The translations under genes and the position numbers were made by a program. A DNA stretch of 64,000 nucleotides from Bacillota bacterium. Its GTDB lineage: Bacteria; Bacillota; Sulfobacillia; Sulfobacillales; Sulfobacillaceae. The notes beneath the pieces were generated by a model. That model did no database searches. It saw only the letters and a program-made list of their open reading frames with translations, and had not been told where the DNA came from. Of this stretch, positions 6,622 to 15,590 are shown piece after piece; within the stretch, counting starts at the first letter, position 1; every line of letters begins with the position of its first letter. The DNA lies in the NCBI GenBank assembly GCA_021820965.1, contig JAKACZ010000004.1, positions 1 through 64,000 of the forward strand, written 5' to 3'.

Positions 6622-7853
6622 TGGTCCGATGGCCCGCCCATTGGCCTCCCTTTTTATGGGGAGCCTCCACATCCAGCCACCAAGTTGAGGGAAACCAGTC
6701 CAACGACTGGACGGAATGGGAAAACAGCGGACACGTAGCCGAGCCGTCCGGTCGGGCGGCCGACTCCTGGAATCGGTGGCCCGAAGACCTGGAACTAGCT
6801 AAAAAACTGGGGCTCAATAGCTATCGCTTCTCCTTGGAATGGAGCCGTATCGAGCCCAAGCCCGGCATCTTCGATAGGGAGGCGCTCCAGTGCTACCGTG
6901 CTATGATTGTCCGCATGCGTGAGATTGGCCTCATCCCCCTGATGACGCTTCATCATTTTACCCTACCTCTGTGGGTCTCCACCCGAGGTGGATTTCTCAA
7001 TTCCCAAGCGTCTCGGTGGTTTTCGCGCTACGTGCGCATAGTGGTTGAAGAAGTGGGCGACCTGGTGGACCTTTTCATTACTATTAACGAGCCCATGGTG
7101 CTGGTCGTAATGGGCTATCTCATTGCGGCGTGGCCGCCGGGCGGCCGAGGGTTCGGCCGCGCACTGAAGCTGATCCGCCGTCTGGTCTCTATCCACGCCG
7201 ACGCCTATCACACCATTAAGCGCATCAAACCCAATGCCTGGGTCGGGCTCGCCCACCACATGATCCAGTTTGAGCCCTGGCGCCCAGGCCTCTTGGATTA
7301 CGCTAACACCCGGCTCTTGCACTATCTCATGAACGACCGTTTGGTGCGCATGGTGGGTGAGTACCAGGATTTCATCGGGCTCAACTATTACACGCGCCAA
7401 TACGCTCATTGGACATCAGGGCTGCACCCAATCCAAAATCGGCCAGGAGTGAATGTCAGCGACTTGGGATGGGAGATTTACCCGCATGGCCTGACCGCCG
7501 TGCTTAAGCGCGTTCAGTCATTTCACAAGCCCGTATTAGTCACCGAAAATGGTATCGCTACGCGGGATGAAGCACTTCGCACGCGGTATCTGGAGCAACA
7601 CCTGGCCGCCGTGTCCGCGGCGCAAAAGGCCGGGATCGACGTACGCGGATATTTCCATTGGTCGTTGCTGGATAACTTTGAATGGGCGGAGGGTTATGGT
7701 CCTCGTTTTGGCCTCGTCGAAGTGAACTACGACACCTTAGCACGCAGCATCCGCCCTGCCGGATACCGTTACCGTGATATTATTCAAGCCAACGAAAACA
7801 CGTTCCCCGTCAGCGTACCACCAGCGTCAACGCTACCGGCTGCCCATCCTTAA
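6621..7853 (+). CDS. Family 1 glycoside hydrolase (beta-glucosidase type)
   Basis: 410 residues, slightly shorter than the usual 440-470. The start is set at ATG 6621, overlapping the lipid kinase stop by one base. The GH1 hallmarks are present: the entry block FLWGASTSSHQVEGN, the acid/base Glu157 in TINEP, the NYYTR loop at 255-259, the nucleophile Glu309 in VTENGIA, and the aglycone-site motif WSLLDNFEWAEGYGPRFGL. No signal peptide, so a cytoplasmic enzyme acting on beta-glycosides (exact sugar unknown). Its coupling to a lipid kinase is unusual. The 3' end overlaps the convergent coiled-coil gene by 44 bases. Confidence 0.9.
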   Translation: MVRWPAHWPPFLWGASTSSHQVEGNQSNDWTEWENSGHVAEPSGRAADSWNRWPEDLELAKKLGLNSYRFSLEWSRIEPKPGIFDREALQCYRAMIVRMREIGLIPLMTLHHFTLPLWVSTRGGFLNSQASRWFSRYVRIVVEEVGDLVDLFITINEPMVLVVMGYLIAAWPPGGRGFGRALKLIRRLVSIHADAYHTIKRIKPNAWVGLAHHMIQFEPWRPGLLDYANTRLLHYLMNDRLVRMVGEYQDFIGLNYYTRQYAHWTSGLHPIQNRPGVNVSDLGWEIYPHGLTAVLKRVQSFHKPVLVTENGIATRDEALRTRYLEQHLAAVSAAQKAGIDVRGYFHWSLLDNFEWAEGYGPRFGLVEVNYDTLARSIRPAGYRYRDIIQANENTFPVSVPPASTLPAAHP

Positions 7854-8325
7854 AGCAGGAACGATATTGCTCGGGGGTAATGCGAGCCCGATCAGCGAGC
7901 TCTTTGAGCGTCTCCTGGGTAATCACCGGCCGCCATTCGACCGATGCTTTATAGTGGTCAACAAGAAGCGAACGGGTCGCGTCGGGCATGGCTAGCCGGC
8001 TCAAAGCCTGACCGAGCTTGTCGATGTGAGCCGCATCGCGGATGGCTGGCTCAAGCGGCAACTCCGCCAGCAGGTGGTCATCAGCCAACAAACTCATCGC
8101 AACGGCCGTTTTAAGCCGCCCCTGGCGCTGTCCCAACCGCACTTCAAAACTCCCCACCTTTACGGGAAAGGAATCTCGCGGCCAGTCCTGAATCTCGGAG
8201 AGGATGCTGTCGCGAAGAAGACTTTCTTCAGTCTCGAGTTCCTTCAGCTGCCGGCGAAGATATCCGAGCCGGTTGACCGCTTGAGCCAATTCCGCGGTCA
8301 CCCGCGGTCCCGCGTGTCCGCCCAT
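7810..8325 (-). CDS. Coiled-coil protein of unknown function
   Basis: 171 residues starting MGGHAGPRVTAELAQAVNRL. Residues 10-45 form a charged coiled coil (RRQLKELETEESLLRDSI), then a beta-hairpin-like stretch with KVGSFEVRLGQRQGRL, then helices. This order (N-terminal coiled coil followed by a G-x-F-x-V/L-x-x-R strand) recalls phage Gp157-like proteins, but the likeness is weak and unchecked. The start has a weak ribosome binding site (GGGGG before it). It is separated by 46 bases from the AcoX-like gene transcribed toward it on the same strand, and its 3' end overlaps the GH1 gene. Confidence 0.55.
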   Translation of the reverse strand: MGGHAGPRVTAELAQAVNRLGYLRRQLKELETEESLLRDSILSEIQDWPRDSFPVKVGSFEVRLGQRQGRLKTAVAMSLLADDHLLAELPLEPAIRDAAHIDKLGQALSRLAMPDATRSLLVDHYKASVEWRPVITQETLKELADRARITPEQYRSCFKDGQPVALTLVVR

Positions 8326-8371
8326 TACAATCCCCCCTGCTAATAAATAGGGGAGGGAAAATAAAATATGC

Positions 8372-9355
8372 TTAAATTCTGCCGTTCAGGTGCGCCAAAA
8401 TCTTGGCCGGGTCCAAGATCCAGGGGCCATCTCGGTGAAGCGTCACTGTCACTGACCGCCCGGGAGCGAGCACCACCGTCCGTTCCCCGTCAAGCGCCAA
8501 GCTGCCGCCGCGATCTCCTCGGGTCAACACGATGGGCTCGTCAAACGCTAGGCGCCGTTCCTGATGAATCCGAAATGTCGCCATCAATCCAGGCGCCAAT
8601 ACCGAGGGAACGTCGGTCCCGTCGTCACCTAGTCGCACATAGAGCCCAAAATCGTCGGCAAACGACACTGGCGTTTGGTAGCCGGCGACGTTGGACAGGC
8701 CCGGGCGTATGGGATCGGCGACCGCCAATACCAATGTCTCCACGTCATCCGGGTCCCATATAGCCATGGCGCCCGTGTAATTCTGCCGGGTCAGTGCTAC
8801 ATCGATTAGTGCCAGCTCTTCACCGCCGTCGGGAAGGCTCAAATGCAGGAGCTTGGCCCGCGATGCCGCCTGCGACAGCGTCAGGCCGTCCTTTAAAAAC
8901 CGCGCCGTGGCATACCCGCCAGCCGTCTGATCGCCGAGATAACAAGCCACATTGTTGGTGCCTCCCGCAACCGGAAGAACCGGGACAGCCGGGGCCGCCT
9001 GCGCCACATTTCGCTGCGTTCCATCACCGCCGACTACAATTAACGCGTCGGCTCCCGCGTTTACCAACATTTCTACCCAAAGCGGCGTCGTATCGTCGAT
9101 AGTACGTGGGCGGTGCACCAGCCGAACCGGCACATCGAGGCCCAGTTCTCCTTGAAGCCAGGCAAAAAATCCCGAGCGGTCTTCGGGCAACAGCACCTCA
9201 ATGTCGGGCACGGCGGCCACCCCAGCTAAAATTCGGTGAGCTACCAGCGCCTTTTCCGGCTGCGACTGCAAGGAGGCATGAGCAACCAGACGGCGGATAT
9301 CCCGACCCGCCATGGGGTTAACAATTAGGCCAATGGCCTTTTTTTGTCCACTCAT
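8372..9355 (-). CDS. ATP-NAD kinase/AcoX-family kinase
   Basis: 327 residues. The N-terminal IGLIVNPMAGRDIRRLVAHA and the GGDGTQRNVAQ loop are characteristic of the ATP-NAD/AcoX kinase group, a cousin of PpnK and DagK; the GGTNNVACY loop stands where NAD kinases carry GTxNDFAR-type loops. AcoX is found beside acetoin dehydrogenase genes in other bacteria, but none is here and its substrate is unknown. The start ATG overlaps the stop of the MarR-type regulator (ATGA), so it is translationally coupled to that regulator and probably the gene it controls. Confidence 0.75.
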   Translation of the reverse strand: MSGQKKAIGLIVNPMAGRDIRRLVAHASLQSQPEKALVAHRILAGVAAVPDIEVLLPEDRSGFFAWLQGELGLDVPVRLVHRPRTIDDTTPLWVEMLVNAGADALIVVGGDGTQRNVAQAAPAVPVLPVAGGTNNVACYLGDQTAGGYATARFLKDGLTLSQAASRAKLLHLSLPDGGEELALIDVALTRQNYTGAMAIWDPDDVETLVLAVADPIRPGLSNVAGYQTPVSFADDFGLYVRLGDDGTDVPSVLAPGLMATFRIHQERRLAFDEPIVLTRGDRGGSLALDGERTVVLAPGRSVTVTLHRDGPWILDPAKILAHLNGRI

Positions 9356-9777
9356 CTGCGCGATGCCGCCCTTGCTGTAAGTTTCGTCATCAGTTCGAAC
9401 AAAGTGGTCTGCTCGTCGGCGCTAAGGTCTCCCAGCAGATCCGCCATCCAATCGCGCTGGCGGTTGCGTTCGTTTTGCCAGGCGTCCCGGCCGCTATCAG
9501 TGAGGCGCAGCCACACCATACGGCGATCTTGGGGATCGCGCTCCTTAATGATGAGCTCACGTCGCTCCAATGAGTCTAAGGTGCGGGTGGCGGTTGGACC
9601 GGCAATCCGAAGCTTGGTAGCCATCCCCATAGCGGTCATCGGTTCAGCCTGAGAAAGAATGGTAAGCGCTTGGAATTGTGTAGTGGACAAGTCCTTATCG
9701 CCTTGATCGCGGAATTGTCGTTCGAAGTCGCGGATCAATTCGAATAGCCGATCGAAAATATCCGTCTCCCGAGCCAT
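9352..9777 (-). CDS. MarR-family transcriptional regulator
   Basis: 141 residues with start at ATG 9777 (GGGGTGGAG upstream), in preference to the open frame to 9867. The winged helix is clear: helix block LSTTQFQALTILSQAEPMTAM, recognition helix region IAGPTATRTLDSLERRELI, and the wing KERDPQDRRMVWLRLTDSG. The C-terminal dimer helices follow. MarR dimers usually repress their own operon and respond to small phenolic or oxidative ligands. Its stop overlaps the AcoX-like kinase start. The divergent histidine phosphatase starts 147 bases away, so a shared operator in 9778-9924 is likely. Confidence 0.85.
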   Translation of the reverse strand: MARETDIFDRLFELIRDFERQFRDQGDKDLSTTQFQALTILSQAEPMTAMGMATKLRIAGPTATRTLDSLERRELIIKERDPQDRRMVWLRLTDSGRDAWQNERNRQRDWMADLLGDLSADEQTTLFELMTKLTARAASRR

Positions 9778-9924
9778 ACGACTCCACCCCAGCTTTAACA
9801 TTACCCCTTTTCGGGAAGGACGCCAATGGACACTCGGCGGGCAAAAATTGGGCCGCGCAATTCGCATTGGAGCGCCAAAACGAGTACGATAGGAGAGCTA
9901 ACGTTTATTTTGGGGAGGTTCTTA

Positions 9925-10542
9925 ATGGCGCAAGCGTACGATGTGCTATTGGTGCGCCATGGCGAAAGCGAATCCAATGCGACCGGCCGTTTTGCTTACC
10001 AGTCATGGGATCCCCGGTTGACCCAAAAAGGCCTTGAGCAAGCCCGTCAGCTTGCAGGCCGGCTTCAACAGGCACCCATCAGCTATCTTGCAACCAGTCC
10101 TCTAACTCGGGCACAGGAAACCATCCGGCCCTTGGCCGATGCTCTCAAAATTGAGGCAGTCGTGATTCCCGAATTGGCGGAAGTCAATCTGGGTCAGTGG
10201 GATGGGGTACGGCTGGTCGACCTCGAACAGGCTAACAACAGCGAATTTCAAGCGTGGCGCCGGGATCCGGAGGCCAATCCCCCGCCCGGTGGAGAGTCCA
10301 TTCTCACCGTCGGTCGACGCGTACTCGCTGGGCTTGAGAAATTTGTCACCTCACGGGAGCCAGGGCTCACGGTGGCGGCTACCCACGCCGATTGTATCAA
10401 AGGGACCGTACTAGTCATTACCAAGTCCGCCGGTCCTGCGGCGCGTTCGCTGTTTGTTCCTAATTGCGGTCAATTAATGATGCGCTACCTGCCTAACTTC
10501 CACCGCTGGGTCTTGGTCCTAACTCAAGGTTACTTCGGCTAA
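9925..10542 (+). CDS. Histidine phosphatase (phosphoglycerate mutase-like)
   Basis: 205 residues starting MAQAYDVLLVRHGESESNAT; ATG 9925 has GGGGAGG upstream. The RHG motif (catalytic His), the second-strand TSPLTRAQET, the acid in ELAEVNLGQWDG, and the C-terminal THADCIKG motif define the branch-1 histidine phosphatase fold. Members include cofactor-dependent mutases and broad phosphatases such as PhoE or CobC. With a length of about 205 and GQWDG it looks like a phosphatase rather than the glycolytic mutase. Divergent from the MarR/AcoX pair. Confidence 0.85.
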   Translation: MAQAYDVLLVRHGESESNATGRFAYQSWDPRLTQKGLEQARQLAGRLQQAPISYLATSPLTRAQETIRPLADALKIEAVVIPELAEVNLGQWDGVRLVDLEQANNSEFQAWRRDPEANPPPGGESILTVGRRVLAGLEKFVTSREPGLTVAATHADCIKGTVLVITKSAGPAARSLFVPNCGQLMMRYLPNFHRWVLVLTQGYFG

Positions 10543-10715
10543 TCCGCGCAAAACCTTGTCTCTCCTTCTTCCGCATATGCGAAGACGCTGTATACCCCAA
10601 CGGGTGGGGACTTCCGCCACCAGCGCCAAGGCGTGTCGCGGATTGTCGTGCGGGCCCGCGTGGGCGGCGTCGCCGACGGCGGTCCATATAGTGCTCCTTT
10701 TCCAGCGATAGTAAA

Positions 10716-11100
10716 ACCCTCCAATGACGGCGTGCGGTAGTCCGATTTTGAAATGACGGGGAGATGAAAATGGCGGGCCTTCATGCCCATAGCCTCGGCT
10801 TTAGCGAGTAACTGCAAGACGTCTGGAGACTTCTGGAACTTTGTCGACGCGGCCGACAGCCCACGGTCCGCTTGCCCACCCACGTGTCGACGGATTGCAG
10901 GCGACTCGAGGCCGAACAAGGAGCGAGAAAACCGCCGACAGAAACGTGGTCCCATCCGACGACCCCAACCTTTGCAGTCTAAACCCGTTGCGATAGACAT
11001 GGCCCACGTGGTCATACACCCGGGCCAACAGGCTGCGTAACCGGTTGTTCAACGAATCGGCCTCAACAGAGACGGCCTCAACAGGGTGCCCAACTATTGT
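10716..11100 (-). pseudogene. IS4-type DDE transposase relic
   Basis: One minus-strand frame (to about 10918) reads YDHVGHVYRNGFRLQRLGSS, DGTTFLSAVFSLL, which resembles the catalytic-domain start of IS4-family transposases (F-R-x-L-x-L-G-x-S/T-DG-x-x-F-L-P). A second frame (about 10835 to 10716) carries KSPDVLQLLAKAEAMGMKAR followed by a position where the family has a DSWFS motif, here HLPVISKSD. The frame change and the lost motif show a dead fragment. Terminal inverted repeats are not found. Confidence 0.5.
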
Positions 11101-11640
11101 GCATTCGCCACGACGGTCATCGGGCGCAGTACCAATTCATCAAAGGCGTGATTACGGACATTTCCGATGCTCACGTGGCCATTCGGCCCTATGGTGGAGC
11201 GGAGATGCTCATGGCCTACTTCTAACCCGGCGTGTCGGAATTCTGGCGGGGTGGACTGATCTATCAACAGAGCCGCGTGGGGGAACCCGGTAATCAGGGA
11301 ACCGTCACGACGTTTCGCGACAATGACGGGCGTCGTTGGTCGAACGACTCTTCGTCAATCGCGAACAGGTTCGAGGCCGCGTTGAAGAAAAACAAGACAC
11401 GCTGCTGATTATCCGGCAGGATGGCCGCATTCCACAATTGCAGCCCCTCGTCGGATTTAGCTTCCACCCGGAGGCGCAGATGTTCGACGAGACGCCTCGG
11501 AAACTCTTGGCGATTGCACCCGGTCAGCCGGTGGCCGGAATCGGCGAAATCAAACACGGCCGATCAAGATACGCTCTTTCAGCATTTTGACTTGGCGGCG
11601 TACCACACGGCCCTCACGCTTAGATAATACAACCGGCTGT
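11100..11640 (+). pseudogene. Decayed plus-strand coding remnants, unrecognised
   Basis: Coding-like character appears in short stretches that change frame: QYQFIKGVITDISDAHVAIR with RPYGGAEMLMAYF, an in-frame TAA, then EFWRGGLIYQQSRVGEPG, and from about 11336 another frame with LFVNREQVRGRVEEKQDTLL and FHPEAQMFDETPRKLLAIA. The pattern of frame changes and stops suggests one or two genes that have decayed. I cannot name the family. It adjoins the transposase relic at about 11100. Confidence 0.3.
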
Positions 11641-11708
11641 CGCGAAACCCGTAGGGGGGCTTCGTGTCTCAAAAACGGCGTCGAATAACTGGAAAGTGCC
11701 ACTAGAGG

Positions 11709-12236
11709 CTATCCTCGATGGTCTAACAAGGCTTTGAACTGAAAATACCGCGTTTTAAAAAAGTTAAGATACTCCGGGTCGTTAAGCCCCCTGCGGACGA
11801 TCTCCAACCAGGCCGGAGCAAGTGCGCTTTGCGGCATCATTGCCATTAAACTTGGCCCTTTAAGTTGCACAGCGTCGGAATCATCCATCCAGGGGCCCCA
11901 CTGACGATAAAAAGATAAAGGTTCCCAGCCCACATTGATATACGCTAACGCCTGGTCAGCATGCGATGGCGGCATAATATAGAGGTACGCAACTCGACAG
12001 TCGCAACCGGGATCCGTGCAATATGCATCAACGATGTCATACGCCCCATCAGGAACCTCGGGGTGTCCCTGGAGGACCAGGGTGCGGACAAAAGTTGTAG
12101 GATCTAACTCCCCGTAGGGAATGATGGAACCAATGGGTTTAGAAGATGAACGGTCGTTGGCGTTTAATCCCCGGAGCACTCGGCGCTTGGGAAGGGACGC
12201 CGTCACACCGGGCCGTTTGGTGCGCCGCTTCGACAT
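11709..12236 (-). CDS. Conserved-type hypothetical with Cys-rich CTDPGCDC motif
   Basis: 175 residues. GGAGG lies nine bases before ATG 12236 but only three before ATG 12242, so 12236 is preferred. After a basic Arg/Lys-rich N-terminus (SKRRTKRPGVTASLPKRR) comes a globular domain with DAYCTDPGCDCRVAYLYI, a Cys-x5-C-x-C cluster that could hold a metal, then an aromatic-rich helix region (EPLSFYRQWGPWMDD) and C-terminal helices. Proteins with a YCxDPxCDC motif occur across Bacillota as uncharacterised small proteins; I infer membership. It is flanked by decayed DNA on both sides, yet has a clean frame and ribosome binding site. Confidence 0.6.
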   Translation of the reverse strand: MSKRRTKRPGVTASLPKRRVLRGLNANDRSSSKPIGSIIPYGELDPTTFVRTLVLQGHPEVPDGAYDIVDAYCTDPGCDCRVAYLYIMPPSHADQALAYINVGWEPLSFYRQWGPWMDDSDAVQLKGPSLMAMMPQSALAPAWLEIVRRGLNDPEYLNFFKTRYFQFKALLDHRG

Positions 12237-12242
12237 CAGCAT

Positions 12243-13332
12243 AGACCTCCGTGGGGGATAGTGCCGTTATTGCTCATTAAGATCACTGAACTCTCTCGCC
12301 AGCTAACCACGAGTTGCTACTGAGCAACAGACGTCTACAAACTAAGTAACAACACCTGATCAGCCATTGCCAAGGAATCCCGCGCTTGCTAGACGCCATC
12401 CTGACGCTAAGCGCCCAGAAGCTGGGAATGTGCTCGAATTATGGTTAATTGTATCATGCCACGGCTGGCTAGTGGAAACCGGAGTATCGCAATTTTGTGG
12501 GAGAAGCCTAATGCCAAGGATTCCCCCAATATGAGGACATCCTTGTCTTCCAACAGACATGACATCAACCTCAATGACTCGACTGATCCGCCTTTTGGGA
12601 AAGCAAGATAAACTGTGGCCGCCGCACTCCATACCATTCACGATACGCGCTTTTCGGGAGCCGCCTGGTTTGGCAACTCGGGCAGGGCAAGCCACTCCAG
12701 CTGGCTGGCTTACTGGTGGGAACAGTGCGGCGATCCTTGACAGGCCATGTCAACGAGGGTTCGATTTGGGATCATCGCCCCCCATTCTTTCTTATATGGG
12801 TGCTATCACGGTTGGGGAATAAAAACAGGTCGCGATCACCTGCAAGCCCTTGCGTTACCCCGAAGGTCCGGGGCTCCTTACGTTGCGGGATCGCGACGGG
12901 CGCAAACAGGGAGGGCCTGCGCTCTTGATATGAATACACCACGGTCAGACCCGGGTGCAACCCGTGGGTCACTCACAGGCGGACGTACTCACCACGGACG
13001 TCTTCTGCTCGGAAAAGACCGCAATGCCCACATGTTGTGGTGGATGTCGGTAGGACGACGTGGGAGGGCATATCAAACCACAGGTCGCGCCCGTCGAAAC
13101 CTCGCCATCCACCCCGCATGACCGCGGCATTGCGGCCATTCAGCGTCCCCCCACGCTCGATACCGAAACTTACCAGCTGGTACAAGATCAGTAAGATGCA
13201 TCTCGATTCTGCTCTCCGAAGAGGTACACCCTGTGGTTCCCGAGGGCGTTCGGGTTAAACTGCCTCGAAGGCTCATAGCTGTCTCGGCCACGCCCGCTTG
13301 CAGCGGACAAGCTTCGAGGATACACTGAAAGC
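12243..13332. other. Gene-free or decayed interval
   Basis: About 1.1 kb with only short, ribosome-binding-site-poor frames in all six readings. A minus-strand patch around 13040-13110 has RDLWFDMPSHVVLPTSTTTCGHCG, which could be a zinc-ribbon relic, but its continuation is broken. I see no tRNA or other RNA gene. It separates the CTDPGCDC protein from the cobalamin riboswitch. Confidence 0.4.
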
Positions 13333-13483
13333 AACCGAATTGCCGGTGTATAACAGGGAATCAGGTGAAAATCCTGAGCGGCACCCGCCACTGTTTACGG
13401 GGAGCAGGCCGGCCACAGCCACAAAGCTGGAAGGCCCGTCACAAGCGATGATCCGAGAGTCAGGAGACCTACCTGCAATATTC
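13333..13483 (+). promoter_or_regulatory. Cobalamin (B12) riboswitch
   Basis: The conserved blocks occur in order: GCCGGTGTATAACAGGGAA, TCAGGTGAAAATCCTGAGCG, ACCCGCCACTGT, the B12-box area AGCCACAAAGCTGGAAGGC, and the closing GAGTCAGGAGACCTACCTGC. Binding of adenosylcobalamin normally shuts down the downstream B12 uptake genes. The next genes are BtuC- and BtuD-like, which fits. A pyrimidine-rich stretch CTGCTTTTT follows at about 13512, but I do not see a clean terminator stem, so control may be at translation of the 49-codon frame. Confidence 0.9.
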
Positions 13484-13571
13484 GGGCGAGCCTGCGGGTT
13501 GTCGGGCACCGCCTGCTTTTTATGCGGCCCTTCTCGCCAAAGGTTCAGCTGAGATGAGAGAGGGACGATCG

Positions 13572-13721
13572 ATGAATCGAATGGCGACAACGGCAGTGAA
13601 GTCGGGCCGGGTCCTAGTCGTTTCCCAACTTTCCTATGGGGAAAAACCGTCGCTGGCCTTGGTCATGGGCCTCAAAGAATTAGTCCGTCTCCTTCACCCG
13701 TCCTTGAAGGTTAGACGCTGA
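13572..13721 (+). CDS. 49-codon ORF between B12 riboswitch and btuC
   Basis: A short frame starting ATG 13572, with GAGAGGGAC about eight bases upstream, encodes MNRMATTAVKSGRVLVVSQL, then SYGEKPSLALVMGLKELVRL, ending LKVRR. Its stop lies one base before the btuC ATG, so it is the first cistron under the riboswitch. In B12 uptake operons the substrate-binding protein BtuF usually sits here, and none is found in the window. The frame has no signal peptide or lipobox and is far too short for BtuF. It may be a leader for coupling to btuC or a deletion remnant of a lost first gene. Function unknown. Confidence 0.5.
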   Translation: MNRMATTAVKSGRVLVVSQLSYGEKPSLALVMGLKELVRLLHPSLKVRR

Positions 13722-13722
13722 G

Positions 13723-14724
13723 ATGGCTCGTCGCCGATTTGCCATAAATCTAACGGGCGCCGTCGTTGTGCTGGCCTTCACCCTCGTTTTAGGGGTCATG
13801 CACGGACCCACGCCGATTCCCTTTAAGACAGTGTTTGCTCGGGTGGTGTCGCCTAACGGTTCCATCGATAGCACCATTGTGTGGCAAATCAGGCTCCCCG
13901 CAGTGGTGGCCGCTGGTGCAGTAGGCGGGGGGCTGGCGATAGCGGGCGGTGTCATGCAGGCCTTGTTAAAAAACCCCCTCGCCGATCCGTACATCGTTGG
14001 TGCCTCGGCAGGAGCGAGTCTGGGAGCCACCTTGGCACAAGAATTGCTACCGCTGATGAACCTTATGGCGCCGGGGGCCTTTGTAGGGGCACTGGCGGCG
14101 GTCTTTGTCTCCTATCTCATGTCCCGCGGTCGAGGAGCCAGCAGCATGCTGACCCTCATCCTGGCGGGCTATGCCATAGGCGTCATTCTAAGTTCGGTCA
14201 CCATGTTCCTCATGCTCTTAAATCAACAGAACCTGTCCACCATTTTTGCTTGGGAGGTTGGCGGCATTGACGGCGTTGGCTGGAGCCAAGTGTTTATCAG
14301 CCTTAGTCTGATGGCTGCCGCCATGCTAGTGATTTGGCCCTTGGCTCCTGACATGAACGCCCTTTTGTTAGGCGAAGAACAGGCACACCATCTCGGCGTC
14401 TCGGTGCGTCGCGTCCAGTTCGTGTTGTTGGCAGCTGCTAGCCTCTTAACCGCGGCCTCCGTGTACATTAGCGGCCTCATCGGATTTGTCGGACTGGTCA
14501 TCCCCCACATTGTTCGTCGCCTGAACGGACCCAATCATCGACAACTGTTGCCGCTCGCCTTTCTTGTGGGCGCCACGTTTTTAGCCCTGGCGAATATTGT
14601 CGCTCAGTCGATTCCCGTGGTCGGGCCGATCCCGGTGGGCCTAGTTACCGCTTTTCTCGGCGGCCCCTACTTTCTCTACCTGCTAGTCCGTCAGAGTCGC
14701 TGGCACCGAGGGTGGTCACAATGA
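13723..14724 (+). CDS. btuC: FecCD/BtuC-family permease, probable cobalamin importer
   Basis: 333 residues with about ten membrane segments. Family marks are RLPAVVAAGAVGGGLAIAGG near the N-terminus (R-x-P-R-x-x-x-A-x-x-x-G type), the NPLADPYIVGASAGAS loop, and the ATPase-coupling stretch GFVGLVIPHIVRRL near 265. The start ATG is adjacent to the preceding 49-codon frame and its stop overlaps the ATPase start (ATGA). Family members import siderophores, haem or cobalamin; the upstream B12 riboswitch points to a corrinoid. A substrate-binding protein must be encoded elsewhere if the system works. Confidence 0.85.
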   Translation: MARRRFAINLTGAVVVLAFTLVLGVMHGPTPIPFKTVFARVVSPNGSIDSTIVWQIRLPAVVAAGAVGGGLAIAGGVMQALLKNPLADPYIVGASAGASLGATLAQELLPLMNLMAPGAFVGALAAVFVSYLMSRGRGASSMLTLILAGYAIGVILSSVTMFLMLLNQQNLSTIFAWEVGGIDGVGWSQVFISLSLMAAAMLVIWPLAPDMNALLLGEEQAHHLGVSVRRVQFVLLAAASLLTAASVYISGLIGFVGLVIPHIVRRLNGPNHRQLLPLAFLVGATFLALANIVAQSIPVVGPIPVGLVTAFLGGPYFLYLLVRQSRWHRGWSQ

Positions 14725-15515
14725 CGTCTGAACCTATGCTGGCCCTGGAAAATGTGTGCTACGCCTGGCCGGGGAGAAGGGGCCGGCTGGGCCCGGTTTC
14801 CGGGTCGGTGCCAAAGGCTCAATGGGTGGGCCTGATTGGACCTAACGGTGCCGGCAAATCCACTTTGCTCCGCCTCATTGCCGCCTTTTGGAAGGCCGAC
14901 CAAGGTCGAATTCTGCTTGATGGCGAGGATGTCGCCCGGATGCCCGCAGCCATGCGCGCCCGCCGCCTGGCGTTTGTTCCGCAGGCCCTGGAAACAAGCT
15001 TTGATCTGACCGCCCGTGAGGTGGTTGAGCTGGGCAGGTTGAGCCAGCTATGTTGGCGTGATCGCATCGGGTTTCGCCAGGCCCCCTTAAAGGAGCGGAT
15101 AGAGGCGATGATGCGGAAAACGGAAGTACTCGATTTGGCGGACAGAGCCTTTGCCACTCTATCCGGTGGAGAAGCCAAACGCACGTTGCTGGCAGCGGCC
15201 TTAATCCAAGAAGCGCCTCTGCTGCTACTGGATGAGCCCACCGCCCACCTGGACCCGGGCCACGCGATGAAATTTCTCGATATGGTGCGTTCCCAGGTTG
15301 ATTCCGGCGAGCTTACGGTGGTGATGGCCTATCACGATTTAACCACGGTCGGGCTGTACGCCGATATTCTTTGGGTCGTGTCCGAGGGGCAGCTGGTCTT
15401 GACCGGAACGCCTAACCAGGTGCTAGCTAACCCCTTGCTTCGCAAGATCTACGATATCGATTTAGTGACGCTGGCCCACCCGCGAACGCATCGGCCGATG
15501 TTAATCTTCCCTTAA
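14721..15515 (+). CDS. btuD: ABC transporter ATPase, probable cobalamin importer
   Basis: 264 residues. ATG 14721 overlaps the permease stop and is preferred over GTG 14712. Walker A GPNGAGKST (40-48), Q-loop FVPQAL, signature LSGGEAKR, Walker B LLLLDEPTAHLD and the switch His in MAYHDL are all intact. It would power the adjacent BtuC-like permease from the cytoplasm. The signature has Ala-Lys in place of the usual Gln-Arg or Arg-Gln, a mild variation. Last gene of the riboswitch operon. Confidence 0.88.
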   Translation: MTSEPMLALENVCYAWPGRRGRLGPVSGSVPKAQWVGLIGPNGAGKSTLLRLIAAFWKADQGRILLDGEDVARMPAAMRARRLAFVPQALETSFDLTAREVVELGRLSQLCWRDRIGFRQAPLKERIEAMMRKTEVLDLADRAFATLSGGEAKRTLLAAALIQEAPLLLLDEPTAHLDPGHAMKFLDMVRSQVDSGELTVVMAYHDLTTVGLYADILWVVSEGQLVLTGTPNQVLANPLLRKIYDIDLVTLAHPRTHRPMLIFP

Positions 15516-15590
15516 GCCCACTGAATCTTTTGTCGCCGGCCTTACTCCGCTACACTGAAACTTGAAGTTCGCAAGTGGAGGTCACTCGCC

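Noticed and set aside
12360-13330. Several 70-124-residue frames suggesting hidden genes
   Set aside because: None has a convincing ribosome binding site or motif; frames overlap each other on both strands.
13500-13560. Terminator after the B12 riboswitch
   Set aside because: A T-run (CTGCTTTTT) is present but I could not find a matching GC-rich stem immediately before it.
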